A stretch of DNA of 52,969 nt from Trichomonas tenax (GCA_023091735.1 JALKBU010000269.1:1-52969); one strand, 5' to 3'; counted from the first letter of the stretch, positions 29,481 to 40,138 are shown. The notes: generated by a model not told the origin, from the sequence alone. Translations and numbers: made by a program.

Positions 29481-29888
29481 TGAATTTTTAAACTTTTCGG
29501 ATCAGATTTCACGAAAAACGAAAAAAAATCACAAAAATTTTGAACTTTGATACATAACTTTTCCTTTAGGACACTTCTACGAGGACACATGCAGATGCGT
29601 AAATTTGGTCTATTATTTAAAATTCTATAAATTTCATTTTTTAACTAAAAAAATTTAAAATTACGAAAAATAATTTCGAGTTTTTGTTAATTTGGAGAAA
29701 TCATTTGAAAAATCTTCAATTTGCTTATGAGAAACTTTAATTTCAAGTCGAAAAAGTAATGATGATGCCTAATTATTGTGAATTTAGAGGAATGAATGTT
29801 TATTGACATGTAAAGTCCGAAATGACAAGTAAAATGTTTATTGTCGGATTTAAAGTTTCTTATAACGCCAAAAAACGCAATTTCAAAA
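29481..29888. other. Intergenic, no gene seen
   Basis: AT-rich DNA upstream of the Sel1 gene. No coding-like frame apart from TTG-initiated extensions of the gene itself. Confidence 0.4.
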
Positions 29889-31535
29889 ATGACGGAAGTA
29901 ATCGAGCCACCATATTACACCGAATATCTTCCCGACACAACAGTCACTTTCCCATCGGACAAGGAGACAGCGAAGAAAGCGAAGGAACTTGCCGACGGTG
30001 GAGACTCAGCAGCGATGAATAATTACGCTATTCTTTTACTTAATGGAAAGTACGTAAAGAAGGACGTAAAGCAAGCAATCCAGTATCTGATAAATGCCCA
30101 AAAACTCAATAATATTTTTGCAACATTTAATCTCGGCGTTTTATATTGGGTTGGAGAGGAAGTAGACAAAGATACTTTCGCTGCTGTTTATTATTTCGAG
30201 ACTGCCGCTAACAAAGGTCTCCCAGAAGCACAAAATAACTTCGGATCTCTTTTATTCACTGGATGCGGCGTTAGAATGAACGTAAGCAAGGCATGCAAGT
30301 ACTACAAGAGTGCATACAATGAGGGTTTCATGCTTTCGGGCTATGGACTCGGATTTGCTTACAAACACGCTTTATTTGGCGAAGCAGACCTTTACGCAGC
30401 AGCAAAGTGCCTTAAATCAGCAGCAGACTTGAAATTCGCTCCAGCAGCATACGAATACGCATTAATGTTAAAGAAGGGAGAAGGAATAAATCCAAATCCC
30501 AAATTAGCAACACGTTATATCAAAACAGCAGCGGATGGGGGCTTTAATCCAGCTATATACGCTTACGCTGAGATGATTATGAACAATGAAGTCGCAGACG
30601 CAGAAATCAAATGCGCTGTTCCTTATTATCAGGAATCAGCGGACAATGGATATCTCCCGTCAATGTTCAGGTACGCAATGATGTTAAAGGATGGCGTTGG
30701 CGTTGAACAAGACTTAGAAGAGTCAGCAAAATACTTCAAGATTTGTGCCGAGCGCAAAATTGTCGAAGCAATGTATTACTACGGTAACTTGATTTACGAA
30801 GGACACGCAGAAGAAAAGGATAAGGACCTCGGTATTCGTTACATCAAGGCAGCAGCTGATCAGAGCTTCCCAGCAGCACAATACACATATGCTAAAATTC
30901 TTTGTGAAGGAGTACCGGAAATATTACAAGCTGATCAAGTACACGCTGCTAAATACATGAAATTTGCAGCAGATGCAGGATATCCACCAGCTACGTTCTC
31001 ATATGGTTATTATCTCAACAATGGCATCGGTGTTCTGAAGAGCCCAGAGTTAGCTGTTAATTATTACAGAGGAGCAGCAGATAATGATATTGCTCCAGCT
31101 CAGTACAACTTTGCTTTGTGCTTGGATCGTGGAAATGGTATTAGAGAAGATAAGGAAAGCGCTGCTGCATATTACAAGCAGGCTGCTGATGCTAACGTTA
31201 AGGAAGCCATGTACAACTATGGTACAATGCTATTACACGGCGATGGCGTCGAACAGGATGATAGAGAGGCCCTCGGCTATCTTAAGAAGGCTGCTGAATT
31301 AGGCGAGGAGAAGGCAATGCTTGCTTTGGCTAAGTTACTCAGAGAAGGCGGAACAGGTGTTCCACCAGATCTCGAGGAAGCTGCAATTTGGATGAAGAAG
31401 GCTGCTGATGCTGGAAAGGAGCTCGCTCAATATTATTACGGTGTGATGCTTAAGAATGGCGAAGGCGTTGAACAGAATATTCACGACGCTGCAAAGTATT
31501 TGAAGCTTTGCATTAACAAAGTGTATGGAATTTAA
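29889..31535 (+). CDS. Sel1-like repeat protein
   Basis: 548 aa from ATG 29889; 16 further in-frame codons upstream begin with TTG and are rejected. From about residue 50 to the end it is built of about a dozen Sel1-like (TPR-like) alpha-alpha repeats of ~36 residues, each ending in a pattern like AAKYFKxAADxGxxxAxYxYAxMLxxGxGVxxD; clear examples are DGVGVEQDLEESAKYFK and GDGVEQDDREALGYLKKAAE. Such solenoids bind proteins, and trichomonads hold many copies of unknown target. There is no signal peptide, membrane segment or catalytic domain, so it is probably cytosolic. Codon use is richer in C/G-ending codons than in neighbouring relics, suggesting good expression. Intact. Confidence 0.92.
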   Translation: MTEVIEPPYYTEYLPDTTVTFPSDKETAKKAKELADGGDSAAMNNYAILLLNGKYVKKDVKQAIQYLINAQKLNNIFATFNLGVLYWVGEEVDKDTFAAVYYFETAANKGLPEAQNNFGSLLFTGCGVRMNVSKACKYYKSAYNEGFMLSGYGLGFAYKHALFGEADLYAAAKCLKSAADLKFAPAAYEYALMLKKGEGINPNPKLATRYIKTAADGGFNPAIYAYAEMIMNNEVADAEIKCAVPYYQESADNGYLPSMFRYAMMLKDGVGVEQDLEESAKYFKICAERKIVEAMYYYGNLIYEGHAEEKDKDLGIRYIKAAADQSFPAAQYTYAKILCEGVPEILQADQVHAAKYMKFAADAGYPPATFSYGYYLNNGIGVLKSPELAVNYYRGAADNDIAPAQYNFALCLDRGNGIREDKESAAAYYKQAADANVKEAMYNYGTMLLHGDGVEQDDREALGYLKKAAELGEEKAMLALAKLLREGGTGVPPDLEEAAIWMKKAADAGKELAQYYYGVMLKNGEGVEQNIHDAAKYLKLCINKVYGI

Positions 31536-32395
31536 CTAATAAATCTGGATGTTCTTTTTATACTTAACTCAATCTCCGATTTTTGAATTCAATATTTTCA
31601 CAACAATAAAATTCTAAACCATCTATTGAGTGATAGCATTTAAAGCTTTGATGAAAAGGGAAATTTACCAAAGTTTTGATCTAATTTTCATTAAACAACA
31701 AAAAATATTTTGATATCAAATCAAATGTTGAAATGATAGGTCAATATTTAAAACATAAGTGATCTTTAAGAAGAAAAATATAGGAATGATATTGATTTAT
31801 TGAAGGCATAGTAAATTATAATTTTTTACCCATTTGGGGACGCAGGTGGGGAAGATCCCCATATGGGAAATGGGGAAACGCCCGATGGTTGATTTCCAAT
31901 CTAAAGCAAATCGTTTAAGAAGAGAAAGTAATCAAATGATTCCCTAATACCAGTTTTCAAGCATTTTGTATGCGTTTTCACGCCCGTAAACTAGTAGATT
32001 TGAAATGTAACAAATTATACAATATCTTTATTGGAAATCATCCAAAACTATGGATAACGAATCCGAATTAAAGAAATTTCTTCTCTTTCTTTCCGAAAGT
32101 ACATTTTTCTCAAAATTCTTCAATAATTAGGGCTTATATACTATATGTAATCTAAATTTCGGAACATAAAGCGAAAATAAATAAGTAAATCATATCAAAA
32201 AAGTGACGAATATAAAATTGCAACAATTTTTATCAAATCCAATTTTCCCAACTAGAAGATATTCTAATCTTTTAATATGCAAAAGTGAAGTGATATGATT
32301 TTTATCTCCTTTTTCGTTTTTTGTATCTATATTGTGTATAGATTCCATTTTCATGGAATTTCAAAAATTTATCGGAGAAACAAAATTTTTTCATT
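31536..32395. other. Intergenic, G-run patch only
   Basis: AT-rich DNA. At 31838-31893 there is a G-rich patch with several GGGG runs and one CCCC run (GGTGGGGAAGATCCCC), able to fold back on itself. No coding-like frame is seen. Confidence 0.35.
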
Positions 32396-32402
32396 TCACA
32401 TT
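32396..32402 (+). promoter_or_regulatory. Initiator (Inr) of the C2-domain gene
   Basis: TCACATT matches TCAYWTT perfectly and sits 6 nt before ATG 32409. A second, weaker TCATTTC starts 5 nt earlier. Confidence 0.65.
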
Positions 32403-32408
32403 TGAAAA

Positions 32409-33158
32409 ATGCAGCTTAACATCAAAATCATCGAAGCTAGAGACCTCCCAAAGGTCGACACCTTCGGCAAGTGCGACCCATACGTCGAAGTCCACGTCGG
32501 AAACCTCGCTGTTAAGAAGACAAAGGTCATTAAGAACACATATACACCAAAGTGGGACGAAACATTCGAGTTCCAACTCGATGTTCCAAACCTAGCCATC
32601 TTACTCAAGTTCATTGACTATGATTCAGTGGGCCAAAACGACCCATTCGCTACACTCAATTTGAATACAAACGCTTACGTTATTGGCGCAGTCAGCGACC
32701 AGTGGTACGCTCTCTCCCCATACAGCAAGAAGATAAAACATGCTGGTGAGGCTCATGTTCTTCTTCAGATCGCTCCAAAGGGACATCCAGCGTTCCAGCC
32801 ATTGCAGACAACAATGGCACCACCACCAGGAATGTACCCACCACAGGGACCAGTCCAAGTCCAGTATCCACCCCAGCAGCCTTATCCACAGGGACAATAT
32901 CCACCACAGGGACAGTATCCACCACAGCAGCCGATGCCACAGGGACAATATCCACCACAACAACCAATGCCACAACAGCCACATCCACAGGGACATGCTG
33001 CACCACCAGCTGGTTACCAGGTTGCTCACTTGAGTAAGGATCAATATAAGGATGCTAAGAAGAGAGAGAAAGAAATGAAGAAGATGAACAAGAAGGCTGA
33101 GAAGCATGCTAAGAAGTTAGCTAAGGGTAAGCACTCATCTTCATCATCTTCTGATTAA
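32409..33158 (+). CDS. C2-domain protein with Pro/Gln-rich linker and Lys-rich tail
   Basis: 249 aa. Residues 1-~125 form a C2 domain with all usual calcium-site aspartates visible (D17, D23 in KVDTFGKCDPYVEV; D70, D72, D78 in the IDYDSVGQNDPF loop), so calcium-dependent membrane binding is likely. Residues ~136-205 are a Pro/Gln/Tyr-rich repeat (units of GQYPPQQ and QQPMPQ). Residues ~212-249 are a strongly basic helix (KKREKEMKKMNKKAEKHAKK) ending in SSSSSSD. The architecture suggests a peripheral membrane adaptor; no enzyme domain is present. Start and promoter are well supported by a perfect initiator at 32396. Long antisense frames here are by-products of the Pro/Gln repeat. Confidence 0.92.
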   Translation: MQLNIKIIEARDLPKVDTFGKCDPYVEVHVGNLAVKKTKVIKNTYTPKWDETFEFQLDVPNLAILLKFIDYDSVGQNDPFATLNLNTNAYVIGAVSDQWYALSPYSKKIKHAGEAHVLLQIAPKGHPAFQPLQTTMAPPPGMYPPQGPVQVQYPPQQPYPQGQYPPQGQYPPQQPMPQGQYPPQQPMPQQPHPQGHAAPPAGYQVAHLSKDQYKDAKKREKEMKKMNKKAEKHAKKLAKGKHSSSSSSD

Positions 33159-33306
33159 GCGAACATTTTATATCAAACGTTGATAGTTTAAAATCTATGC
33201 ATATTTCATCGCTATTATTATACACAAAGACAAAAAAGAACATTACCAAATATAAATGACACTAAACCTTAACCAATAAAAATATCTTCGAGACATTTTG
33301 ACTAAA

Positions 33307-33785
33307 TTAGTCCTGTAGCATCGACTCTGTAAGCAAGTTCTTATTTTGATCGCTTTTTGCGTTTTCTTTGAGTTTGTTTTCTTGATAAGGCGGATTCATG
33401 TTAATTCGATCTCTGTTGCTAAAAATCCAATGAAATGCGATACAGAAACTGTGTAAAGGATTATTGCAATGCACTGAGTCCTAAATATCCAATAAGGAAA
33501 ATTTTGCATATTTTCTTTACCGACAGGGATATCACAAAATGCTCTCGTGAAGTTATCACTGTTATGTAGAATGCAGTTGTAGTGTTTGCTTGACCATTCT
33601 TTGGAATTTAAGCCAGGAATTTTGTATCACGATCTCTTTATATAGCTTAAATTGCTGCGTCTGAACTCCAGTTCGTCTAAATTCGAGATCACTCTTGTGT
33701 GGTACATTCCGAGCTGCAGGAGTCGTATTTTGCTGTTGAATCCGATCACATCATTGATTCTAACTTTGATTTTCCCTGAAAACTA
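33307..33785 (-). pseudogene. Broken single-pass membrane protein, unrecognised
   Basis: From about 33785 the minus strand encodes SGKIKVRINDVIGFNSK, GMYHTRVISNLDELEFRRS, a TGA, then NSKEWSSKHYNCILHN, a membrane segment (CIAIILYTVSVSHFIGFLA) and, after a one-base frameshift, a polar tail MNPPYQENKLKENAKSDQNK ending LLTESMLQD. So one nonsense codon and one frameshift break an otherwise continuous protein with a C-terminal anchor and ~35-residue cytoplasmic tail. The 5' end is cut exactly where dispersed repeat C (33792-33865) begins. No family is recognised. Confidence 0.5.
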
Positions 33786-33791
33786 AACTGG

Positions 33792-33865
33792 TTGCCCAAA
33801 GGTCGCCCCTAATGAGAGGAATTGAGAGAAATGATGATTAAAAAGCCTTCAAACATAGGGGTCAC
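33792..33865 (-). repeat. Dispersed repeat C, copy 2
   Basis: Reverse complement of the sequence at 21394-21469. It replaces the 5' part of the membrane-protein pseudogene, so it either inserted there or marks a recombination junction. Confidence 0.65.
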
Positions 33866-34427
33866 GATAAGAATCAAAATCATTAGCATTATCGTCATCT
33901 TGATCATTGACAATGAAATCCTGTGCTATTCTCTCCTCTTTTTCGACGTCGTATCTAGCAGAAATATCTAAAAATGAAGTGTTATTATTTTTTTTAATTC
34001 TAATCTAATTCATCTCAAATTTTTCCTGAATTTTTTTTGACTAAAATTTATAAATTTGTGACCAAGTTTGATTAATCCATTGATCAAAGTTTTATCAATT
34101 CATAATATCATTTTATTAAGTTATTCCTTCCTGAAATCTAATCGATGTTTTGATTTTTTTTTATTTTCATTATCCTTTCATTGTCTTTGATAGATATGAC
34201 AGCAATAGATGTATTGGCTTATATAACACTGTTATTATAATCTCATAATTTATTGCAATCTTTTGATGTCTAAAATGTTTTTGAAACTTTTAAACTTCTT
34301 ACATATAGCTATATGTGTTTGCTTGAAAAAGAAAAGAAGAGTCAAGTAATTAAAATATAACAAATGAGAGTTTAATAAACAAATATTAAAAATTCATGGA
34401 TATATAATAAATAAAAAGACATATTGA
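33866..34427. other. Intergenic, no gene seen
   Basis: AT-rich DNA downstream of the kinase remnant. No coding-like frame is visible. Confidence 0.35.
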
Positions 34428-35243
34428 TTATATATCAACTGTCTTTTTGATTACTAATATTGGAACCTTCAGTTTCTGTTTTAGATAAATATCTGAATTG
34501 AATCTCTTTCCATCAAGTTGCATTCTTGGTATTTTGAGCTGAACAAGTCCGAATACCTTCTGAAGCTGCTTGTTTGACCATAGAGCAGTTCTGGCTGAGC
34601 TTTGATCATTTCAATAGCGTTCTCACGCTTTTCCTTCCATGGATATGTTCCTGTTACCATATGATAAAGAACAACTCCAAAAGAGAATAAGTCAGCTGCA
34701 ACGCCATTGAAGGGCTCATTCAGGAATAGTTCTGGAGCAGGTTAATTGTTTGTGATTTGGTAATTTGAGACCGTCAAATTAGCGTCAATTGATGCTTTTT
34801 GGAAATCGACGATCTTAATAAGCCCATTCCTATCGAAATGAAAGCGCTTTGGTGTGAAACTACCCCAATGTAACACCATTTGCGTGCAATGCATATAAAG
34901 CTGAAAGAATTTGTAATGAATACATCTGTATTTCCTCAAGAGGGAGTATTTTTTGTTCCTCGAGGTTATTCTCGCCATATGATTCGTGAACAATGTAGTA
35001 AAAGTTTTGAACTGAGAAGTATGAAACTAACTTCACTATATTTTTGTGACGTGCGGCTGTAAGTATTTTTATCTGTGTCCTGAATGTTTCTTGATCCTTT
35101 AATATTGTGCAACCAAATATTGTTTTATAAGGCTCCATTTTAACTTCTAATAAGCAGATGTTGTCGTTTTCGTAGATTACTTTGTTTATTTCGAAACGGT
35201 GATGATCTAATAATCCTTGAGCAGCAGAAAAAGCACCAAACAT
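34428..35243 (-). pseudogene. Protein kinase-fold gene, broken and catalytically degenerate
   Basis: It starts at ATG 35243 (MFGAFSAAQGLLDHHRF). The N-lobe and start of the C-lobe are open to about 34860; a frameshift, then a TAA before the APE motif (PAPELFLNEPFNGVAADL) and a later ambiguous phase change split the gene. The C-lobe is clear: DLFSFGVVLYHMVTGTYPW. Even the original protein would lack catalytic residues: the VAIK lysine region reads FGCTIL, the HRD loop reads VTLGSFTPKRFHF, and DFG is DFQ. So this is a decayed copy of a pseudokinase. Trichomonads have very large kinase and pseudokinase sets. No domains outside the kinase fold are seen. Confidence 0.75.
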
Positions 35244-36112
35244 TTTTTGTAAATATTTTTTTTCTTATCAAATATTTCTTAAAAATGTTCGAAATTTGTA
35301 TGAGTTACGATTAAAAATTTAAAATTGTGAAGTCCACATAGGATATAGCAATATTATTTTAAACTTGATAAGCGGTTTTTCTCAGAAATAAATATTATAT
35401 TTTGAGCTTAATTCGTTGTATAGACTCCGATAATATCATTGACTGTTGATTAGATTTCATTGAAAAATTTCGGCCTTCTCAAATTCGTGAATTGTAATTT
35501 TGAGAGCAATAGAACCACAATAGCCTGCATATTACGATTTATCCGACCTGGAAAATTCAATGAAAGGTTTATTAATATAAAAAACTTATAATATTATTAT
35601 ATGTAATTAATATAACAATTACAAATTCAAATGGCGAAAATTTGAATAAATTCTATGAAAAATGCAACCATTATATACATAATATAAGATTCAATATTTA
35701 GCAATTAAAATTCATGACCTTTGTAAATTTCACAAAAATTGCGAATGAAGCCTTTCAAAATATAAACTTCTGAAATATTATTATCCTGATTTAGTTGCAT
35801 GCATAGTCTAACATAATTTTTATCAAATTTATTTCGTGAGAGCTTTCAATCTGTTTATTTTTGATTTTATGTGGATTATTCTTTGCTCTTTGGTTTAAGC
35901 TCCTCCTTGTGGTACTTTTTATCAACTTTTTAGCTCTCAATTCAACCACTTTCAATAAATGGAAAGGAATTGAAACTACTAACATTGCATTTTAGAATAT
36001 ATTTTTCTATTATTTTTTGAATTAAGAACTTGATTGCACTTTCTTCTGTGATGAAAAGCAATAGAGATATCTACGTATACATTGGAGATTGCTGTGGAAG
36101 TCTTGAAAAGCC
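35244..36112. other. Intergenic, possible short coding relic
   Basis: Near 36015-36125 (+) a frame reads LIALSSVMKSNRDIYVYIGD then CCGSLEKPQQMKS and could be a relic of an unidentified gene. Near 35900 (-) a Lys/Glu-rich frame (VDKKYHKEELKPKSKE, stop) is also coding-like. Both are too short to assign. Confidence 0.25.
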
Positions 36113-36370
36113 TCAACAAATGAAGAGTATATTTTTAATGCCCCAACCGTCCATCATCTGACCGACCTTTAAAGGTGCGAAAAATTGGCAGTTTGGATTG
36201 CGCGCGTAGATTTTGAGCAATGAATCCTTATCCAAGTGATCCCAATGGCAGTGTGAGATCAAAACGTAAGAAATCGGAGGTAATTGTTCAATTGTGCTGA
36301 CAGGTGGTGTAACATGCATAACTATCCAGCGGTTCTGACATTTACATGACAAAAGCAAGAAATCACACAC
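36113..36370 (-). pseudogene. Metallo-beta-lactamase-fold fragment (NAPE-PLD/UlaG type)
   Basis: 85 codons in a frame that starts only with GTG and has a stop just upstream. It holds the metal-binding motif SHCHWDHLD (HxHxDH type) followed by YARNPNCQFFAPLKVGQMM, as in the N-terminal half of NAPE-hydrolysing phospholipase D-like or UlaG-like hydrolases. The rest of the fold (second and third metal ligands) is absent downstream. A truncated relic, not an enzyme. Confidence 0.65.
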
Positions 36371-36517
36371 GTAAAGTAGTTATGGTAATATTCAGGCCGA
36401 AAGCACGTGCTACACAACGCGAAGATATCAAAATCCACCACGAAAGTGTTTCCTTATAGCGCCAAATTCAATACAATTTGCATGTCAGATTTCATACTCT
36501 TATCGTTCAAAATGTAA

Positions 36518-37348
36518 ATGTTTGCTATTTTAGATAATTTTACAGTCAAATGCTCTTTTTTTGAAAGTAGACAGGGGTATATCATCAATTTCACGAATCT
36601 AGGATATAAGCTAACAGTTATTTCTTGTAATTTTAATGGATCGAATAAATGCGGAGCAATTTATTGTAGAGGAAACGCAAATTTTGGTTATAACTCTATT
36701 ACAAATACAAATGCTCAAAATGGTTCAGCCTTAAATTGCCAATCTGATAGTAATTTTAATAATTATCATAATTTTTCTTGTTATGCTGGTTGTTCAGGCC
36801 ACTATAGCTTGATACACATGTCACATGGAAAATGGAGCGTTAGATCCATAAATTTATCGACGTCTTCATTGTCAAACATCTGTTTTCACTCCTTTTTTTA
36901 TGTTCAGAATTTATCGACAATATCGAACTCGATACTATATTTGAACAATGTTCATTCAATCACATTCTATCAAACAGGCGGATATGTCAAGGCATCGTCG
37001 TGCAATTTTTTAAATAATACTGATCAGGGATATTATGGCTATCCTGGTTTTTGTTACGCTAATAATTATGAATATTATATTTCCCATTGCAATTTTCTTA
37101 ATAATAAATGCTCATGGCTATTCTTTGCAATATATGGGCAATTATATGTTGACAATACATATATATTAAATAATCAATACAGCGTTTTGCACACATATAA
37201 TGCAAATATTGTATCCACAAAAAGTGAATATGAAGTTTTTGTAAATATTCCCAAATATGAAAAATGCTATCATACACGTGCTGAAAAGTTTGTTAATTTT
37301 AATCCCCTTACATATCAATGCTTCATTGTATATGAAATAATGACATGA
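36518..37348 (+). CDS. Beta-helix family protein, possibly N-terminally truncated
   Basis: 276 aa from ATG 36518; TCATACT at 36492 is an initiator-like match (six of seven). The sequence is a run of short beta-helix rungs rich in Asn, Ser, Cys and aromatics (VISCNFNGSNKCGAIYCRG, ASSCNFLNNTDQGYYGY, ISHCNFLNNKCSWLFF, VDNTYILNN). Paralogues in this window are at 1997, 9391, 22536, 41938 and 43565. Unlike them it has no internal stop. It lacks a signal peptide and the C-terminal membrane segment seen at 44400, and the end (TYQCFIVYEIMT) stops where an EGF-like or anchor region would follow. It may be a decayed gene that happens to stay open. Confidence 0.55.
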   Translation: MFAILDNFTVKCSFFESRQGYIINFTNLGYKLTVISCNFNGSNKCGAIYCRGNANFGYNSITNTNAQNGSALNCQSDSNFNNYHNFSCYAGCSGHYSLIHMSHGKWSVRSINLSTSSLSNICFHSFFYVQNLSTISNSILYLNNVHSITFYQTGGYVKASSCNFLNNTDQGYYGYPGFCYANNYEYYISHCNFLNNKCSWLFFAIYGQLYVDNTYILNNQYSVLHTYNANIVSTKSEYEVFVNIPKYEKCYHTRAEKFVNFNPLTYQCFIVYEIMT

Positions 37349-37714
37349 TATATATTTGATTTTGTATAATTACAACATTTATCAAATTATTCATTGGCAT
37401 TTTAACATCACTAAGAAATAAAATCATTTGGCATCTAAAAAATCAATCTCTTTTGTTTATCATTCCAATATTGGATAAACTGATATCTTTTGTTTTATAT
37501 TCTGATATGAAGCAAGTCAATCTATTTTGTATAAATCTTTGTTAAACAAAATACCTGCAATTATTACAAAATGTAGTTTAAATTTCTCGTCAAGCATGAT
37601 TGTTAGATAAAATCATTTATTACATTTTATCATTGTTTATATTTGAAATCAATAAATCTCATCTTATCATTACTACAGCATTAGATCAATTAATCTTTAT
37701 TACATCAATTGATT
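37349..37714. other. Intergenic, no gene seen
   Basis: Very AT-rich spacer between the beta-helix frame and a convergent coding relic. Nothing recognised. Confidence 0.35.
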
Positions 37715-38150
37715 TCATTTAGCCATCCTCGTCCCTTCCACAATCACACACTCTGCTTTCTGTCCAACAGTAAAGAACTCTCCCGTTTCTCGTTTTTCAA
37801 CCAAAGAAATAATTTCATCACACAAAAATTACCATCAAAGCAGCTGATTTTCTATCCTCTTACTGTATATTGAATGGAGAATTGAAATATCACTCCTTAT
37901 CCTTGCTTTTCTCGTCTAATAAACATTTCAAGAATTGATAATTATAATGAGGATGGATAAATTAATCTTATTTGTTATTTATTGTGAAATGCAACTAGCC
38001 AAGCCTGTTCATTTATCATAAGATATACGACACCTCTCTCTATTGCTATTGAAACGGAATCTCTGACACCAAAATAAAATCAAAGGCTGTGACACTCCCT
38101 TTCCCAGATTCAATTTCCTTGTAACTTTAATGGTAGATACAAGGGGTAGT
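37715..38150 (-). pseudogene. Unrecognised decayed gene
   Basis: Three minus-strand pieces look coding. Near 38140-38075: KEIESGKGSVTAFDFILVSE. Near 38060-37985, in another frame: AIERGVVYLMINEQAWLVAF followed by HNK and a stop. At 37825-37715: CDEIISLVEKRETGEFFTVG followed by QKAECVIVEGTRMAK and a stop at 37715-37717. They are out of phase with each other and no start fits. The content resembles a soluble beta-rich protein; I cannot name a family. Confidence 0.35.
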
Positions 38151-38253
38151 GTAGATGCTCATAATAAAATATCTAAGCTTTACTAACTTAAGTTATGGAG
38201 AGCATAATTTCGGAATTTGATTAAATAAAAATTTGTAATTTGAAAATTTATAT

Positions 38254-38330
38254 GTCAAATTAGTCTAATGGGAAAAGTGTTTTTTTACATATTAGTCGAG
38301 TGTTCGATTCTCGATGTAATTGTATTTTTT
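38254..38330 (+). tRNA. tRNA-like Pol III unit, probably a pseudo-tRNA
   Basis: Box A TAGTCTAATGG (38261-38271) and box B GTTCGATTC (38302-38310) both fit the tRNA promoter consensus, 30 nt apart. A T-arm is visible: stem TCGAG/CTCGA around a 9-nt loop containing TTCGATT, two bases larger than normal. A weak GTGT/ACAT stem sits where the anticodon arm should be. The acceptor arms do not pair. A run of six T at 38325-38330 could end Pol III transcription. It reads more like a decayed tRNA or tRNA-derived element than a working tRNA; no anticodon can be assigned. Confidence 0.4.
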
Positions 38331-40138
38331 CTTTCTAATCATAACTACATATGTGCTCGTTGAAAAAATCATTCCTTTGCAGAATAGTCATATGCAGGAT
38401 GTAATGTATTAAAATGAGTAAGAGTTAATCATCAAATGAAATGTAATATTACATTTGATTTTATGTTCTTACATATGATTTGCATATTTCTGTATCAAGT
38501 AATATGTGATTTATTATTTTATTTTTTAGCTAGTATAAAAAATAATTGAGAATTACGACTATATTTCGCTTTGAATGCTTAACCAACATAGCTGCACAAT
38601 CTCAAAAAATTATAATATATATGTATGCATAAAATATAGTTTCATAATCAAGATCTTTGTGAAATTGATTTTTTTTTTCATTGAATTCATCAGTTTCAAA
38701 CGAATTTAATCAATTTTGGTTTAAAAACCAAATTTATTTCAACTATCTGTATGCTGCAGTTACTTATTCTGATTTTTAATTATCATTTATCATATTTGAT
38801 TAAATTTGACAAAGACGTTAAATTTTTTGACATATCTTTATTGGAATTTTTACGGCGAACTTCGATATATTTCAGGGAATATTAATAAATTTCAATATAA
38901 GTGTCCATCCATGACTGTATAGATTGAAGCAGAATCACTGTTTGATTATGTTGAATAAATTATCTTTTCGAATCTAATATTAAAATGGATATTGATAACG
39001 AATACAGTAACCACATACTCGAAAATAAAAAACATTAGGATCAAATACCATTTTATTGGCTGCAATTTTGAAAGTCAAGATATATCTCGAGAAGTTATGT
39101 TAGCCAAGCCATGGTAATCAAGTATCTTAATCTTTGTGCTAGTGGCTTGCCAGTATTTTAAAGTTATAAAAATAGCAACTGACAATTTTTTTACATATGT
39201 GATAATTAAATGAAATATCATAACATATATTACATGATATAAAATGCATGGTTACTTCAAAGTTTGGGCAAAATTCGATTTTTTGTGTAAATTGAATATA
39301 TTTTCAACAAAAACGAGATCCATGCCTAACTAAATGTATAATAATATTTAGCTCTATGTTGTTGACTATATCATTGTGTCAAAATATTAATCTAATCCAA
39401 TCCAATGATAAGAAGCATTTTATTAGCCAGAGAAGGATTTTTTAAAATAAGGTTAAGAATGTCACAGCCTTTATATAATCAATTAATGATATTAATATCA
39501 AATATTCTCATTTATCTGATTTGTAATCAATAATGTCATATAACCATCTTTATGACATTATGCGGATAAGGCACATAATGATATCAATAAGGATGATCAA
39601 TAAAAAGGGTCCAACTCTCGAAATTAAGCTATATTATTAGTTATTACATCCAATACTTCTACACATTGAGGGTATATTTGAGACCTAAATTGGTAGCAAT
39701 TGATATATCCTTTATTAAGACATGAGATCGAGTTTAATCTTTTCATTCTAGAAATAAGTTGAGCATCTCATGATAGATAAGCCGCCAGAACGGTAAAGAT
39801 GGGGTTATCCAAATTGCTGAGAATAATTAACCTTATTGAGAAAAGTAAAAAAAAATAATTTCACTACTTTTTGTTGTGTTTATTAAAGTCTTGTTGATGT
39901 ATTTCACAAATAACAGATAAGTTTTGAAGATTATTCAAAATATAGATTAAGGGACAGACAAGGAATTAACCTTATTTCTCACTTTTTGTTGATGGTCTAC
40001 TCCAAGTTAAGCGAGAAAAATTCACTTCTGATTTACAAATATATTGGAAAATTTGTTCAGGACATGATGCTAAGCATGTGACATTTTATCAGCAAAACCT
40101 TTTCAGACATAGAAAAAATAATGAAATTTCATCAAAAT
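38331..40138. other. Long gene-free stretch
   Basis: About 1.8 kb of strongly AT-rich DNA. I looked for coding-like frames on both strands and for RNA boxes and saw none that persuade me. No repeat shared with the rest of the window was noticed. Confidence 0.35.

Noticed and set aside
32625..33107. Long antisense frame (160 codons) opposite the C2 gene
   Set aside because: It is the reverse reading of the Pro/Gln/Tyr repeat (Trp/Leu-rich low complexity), a known artefact of such repeats.
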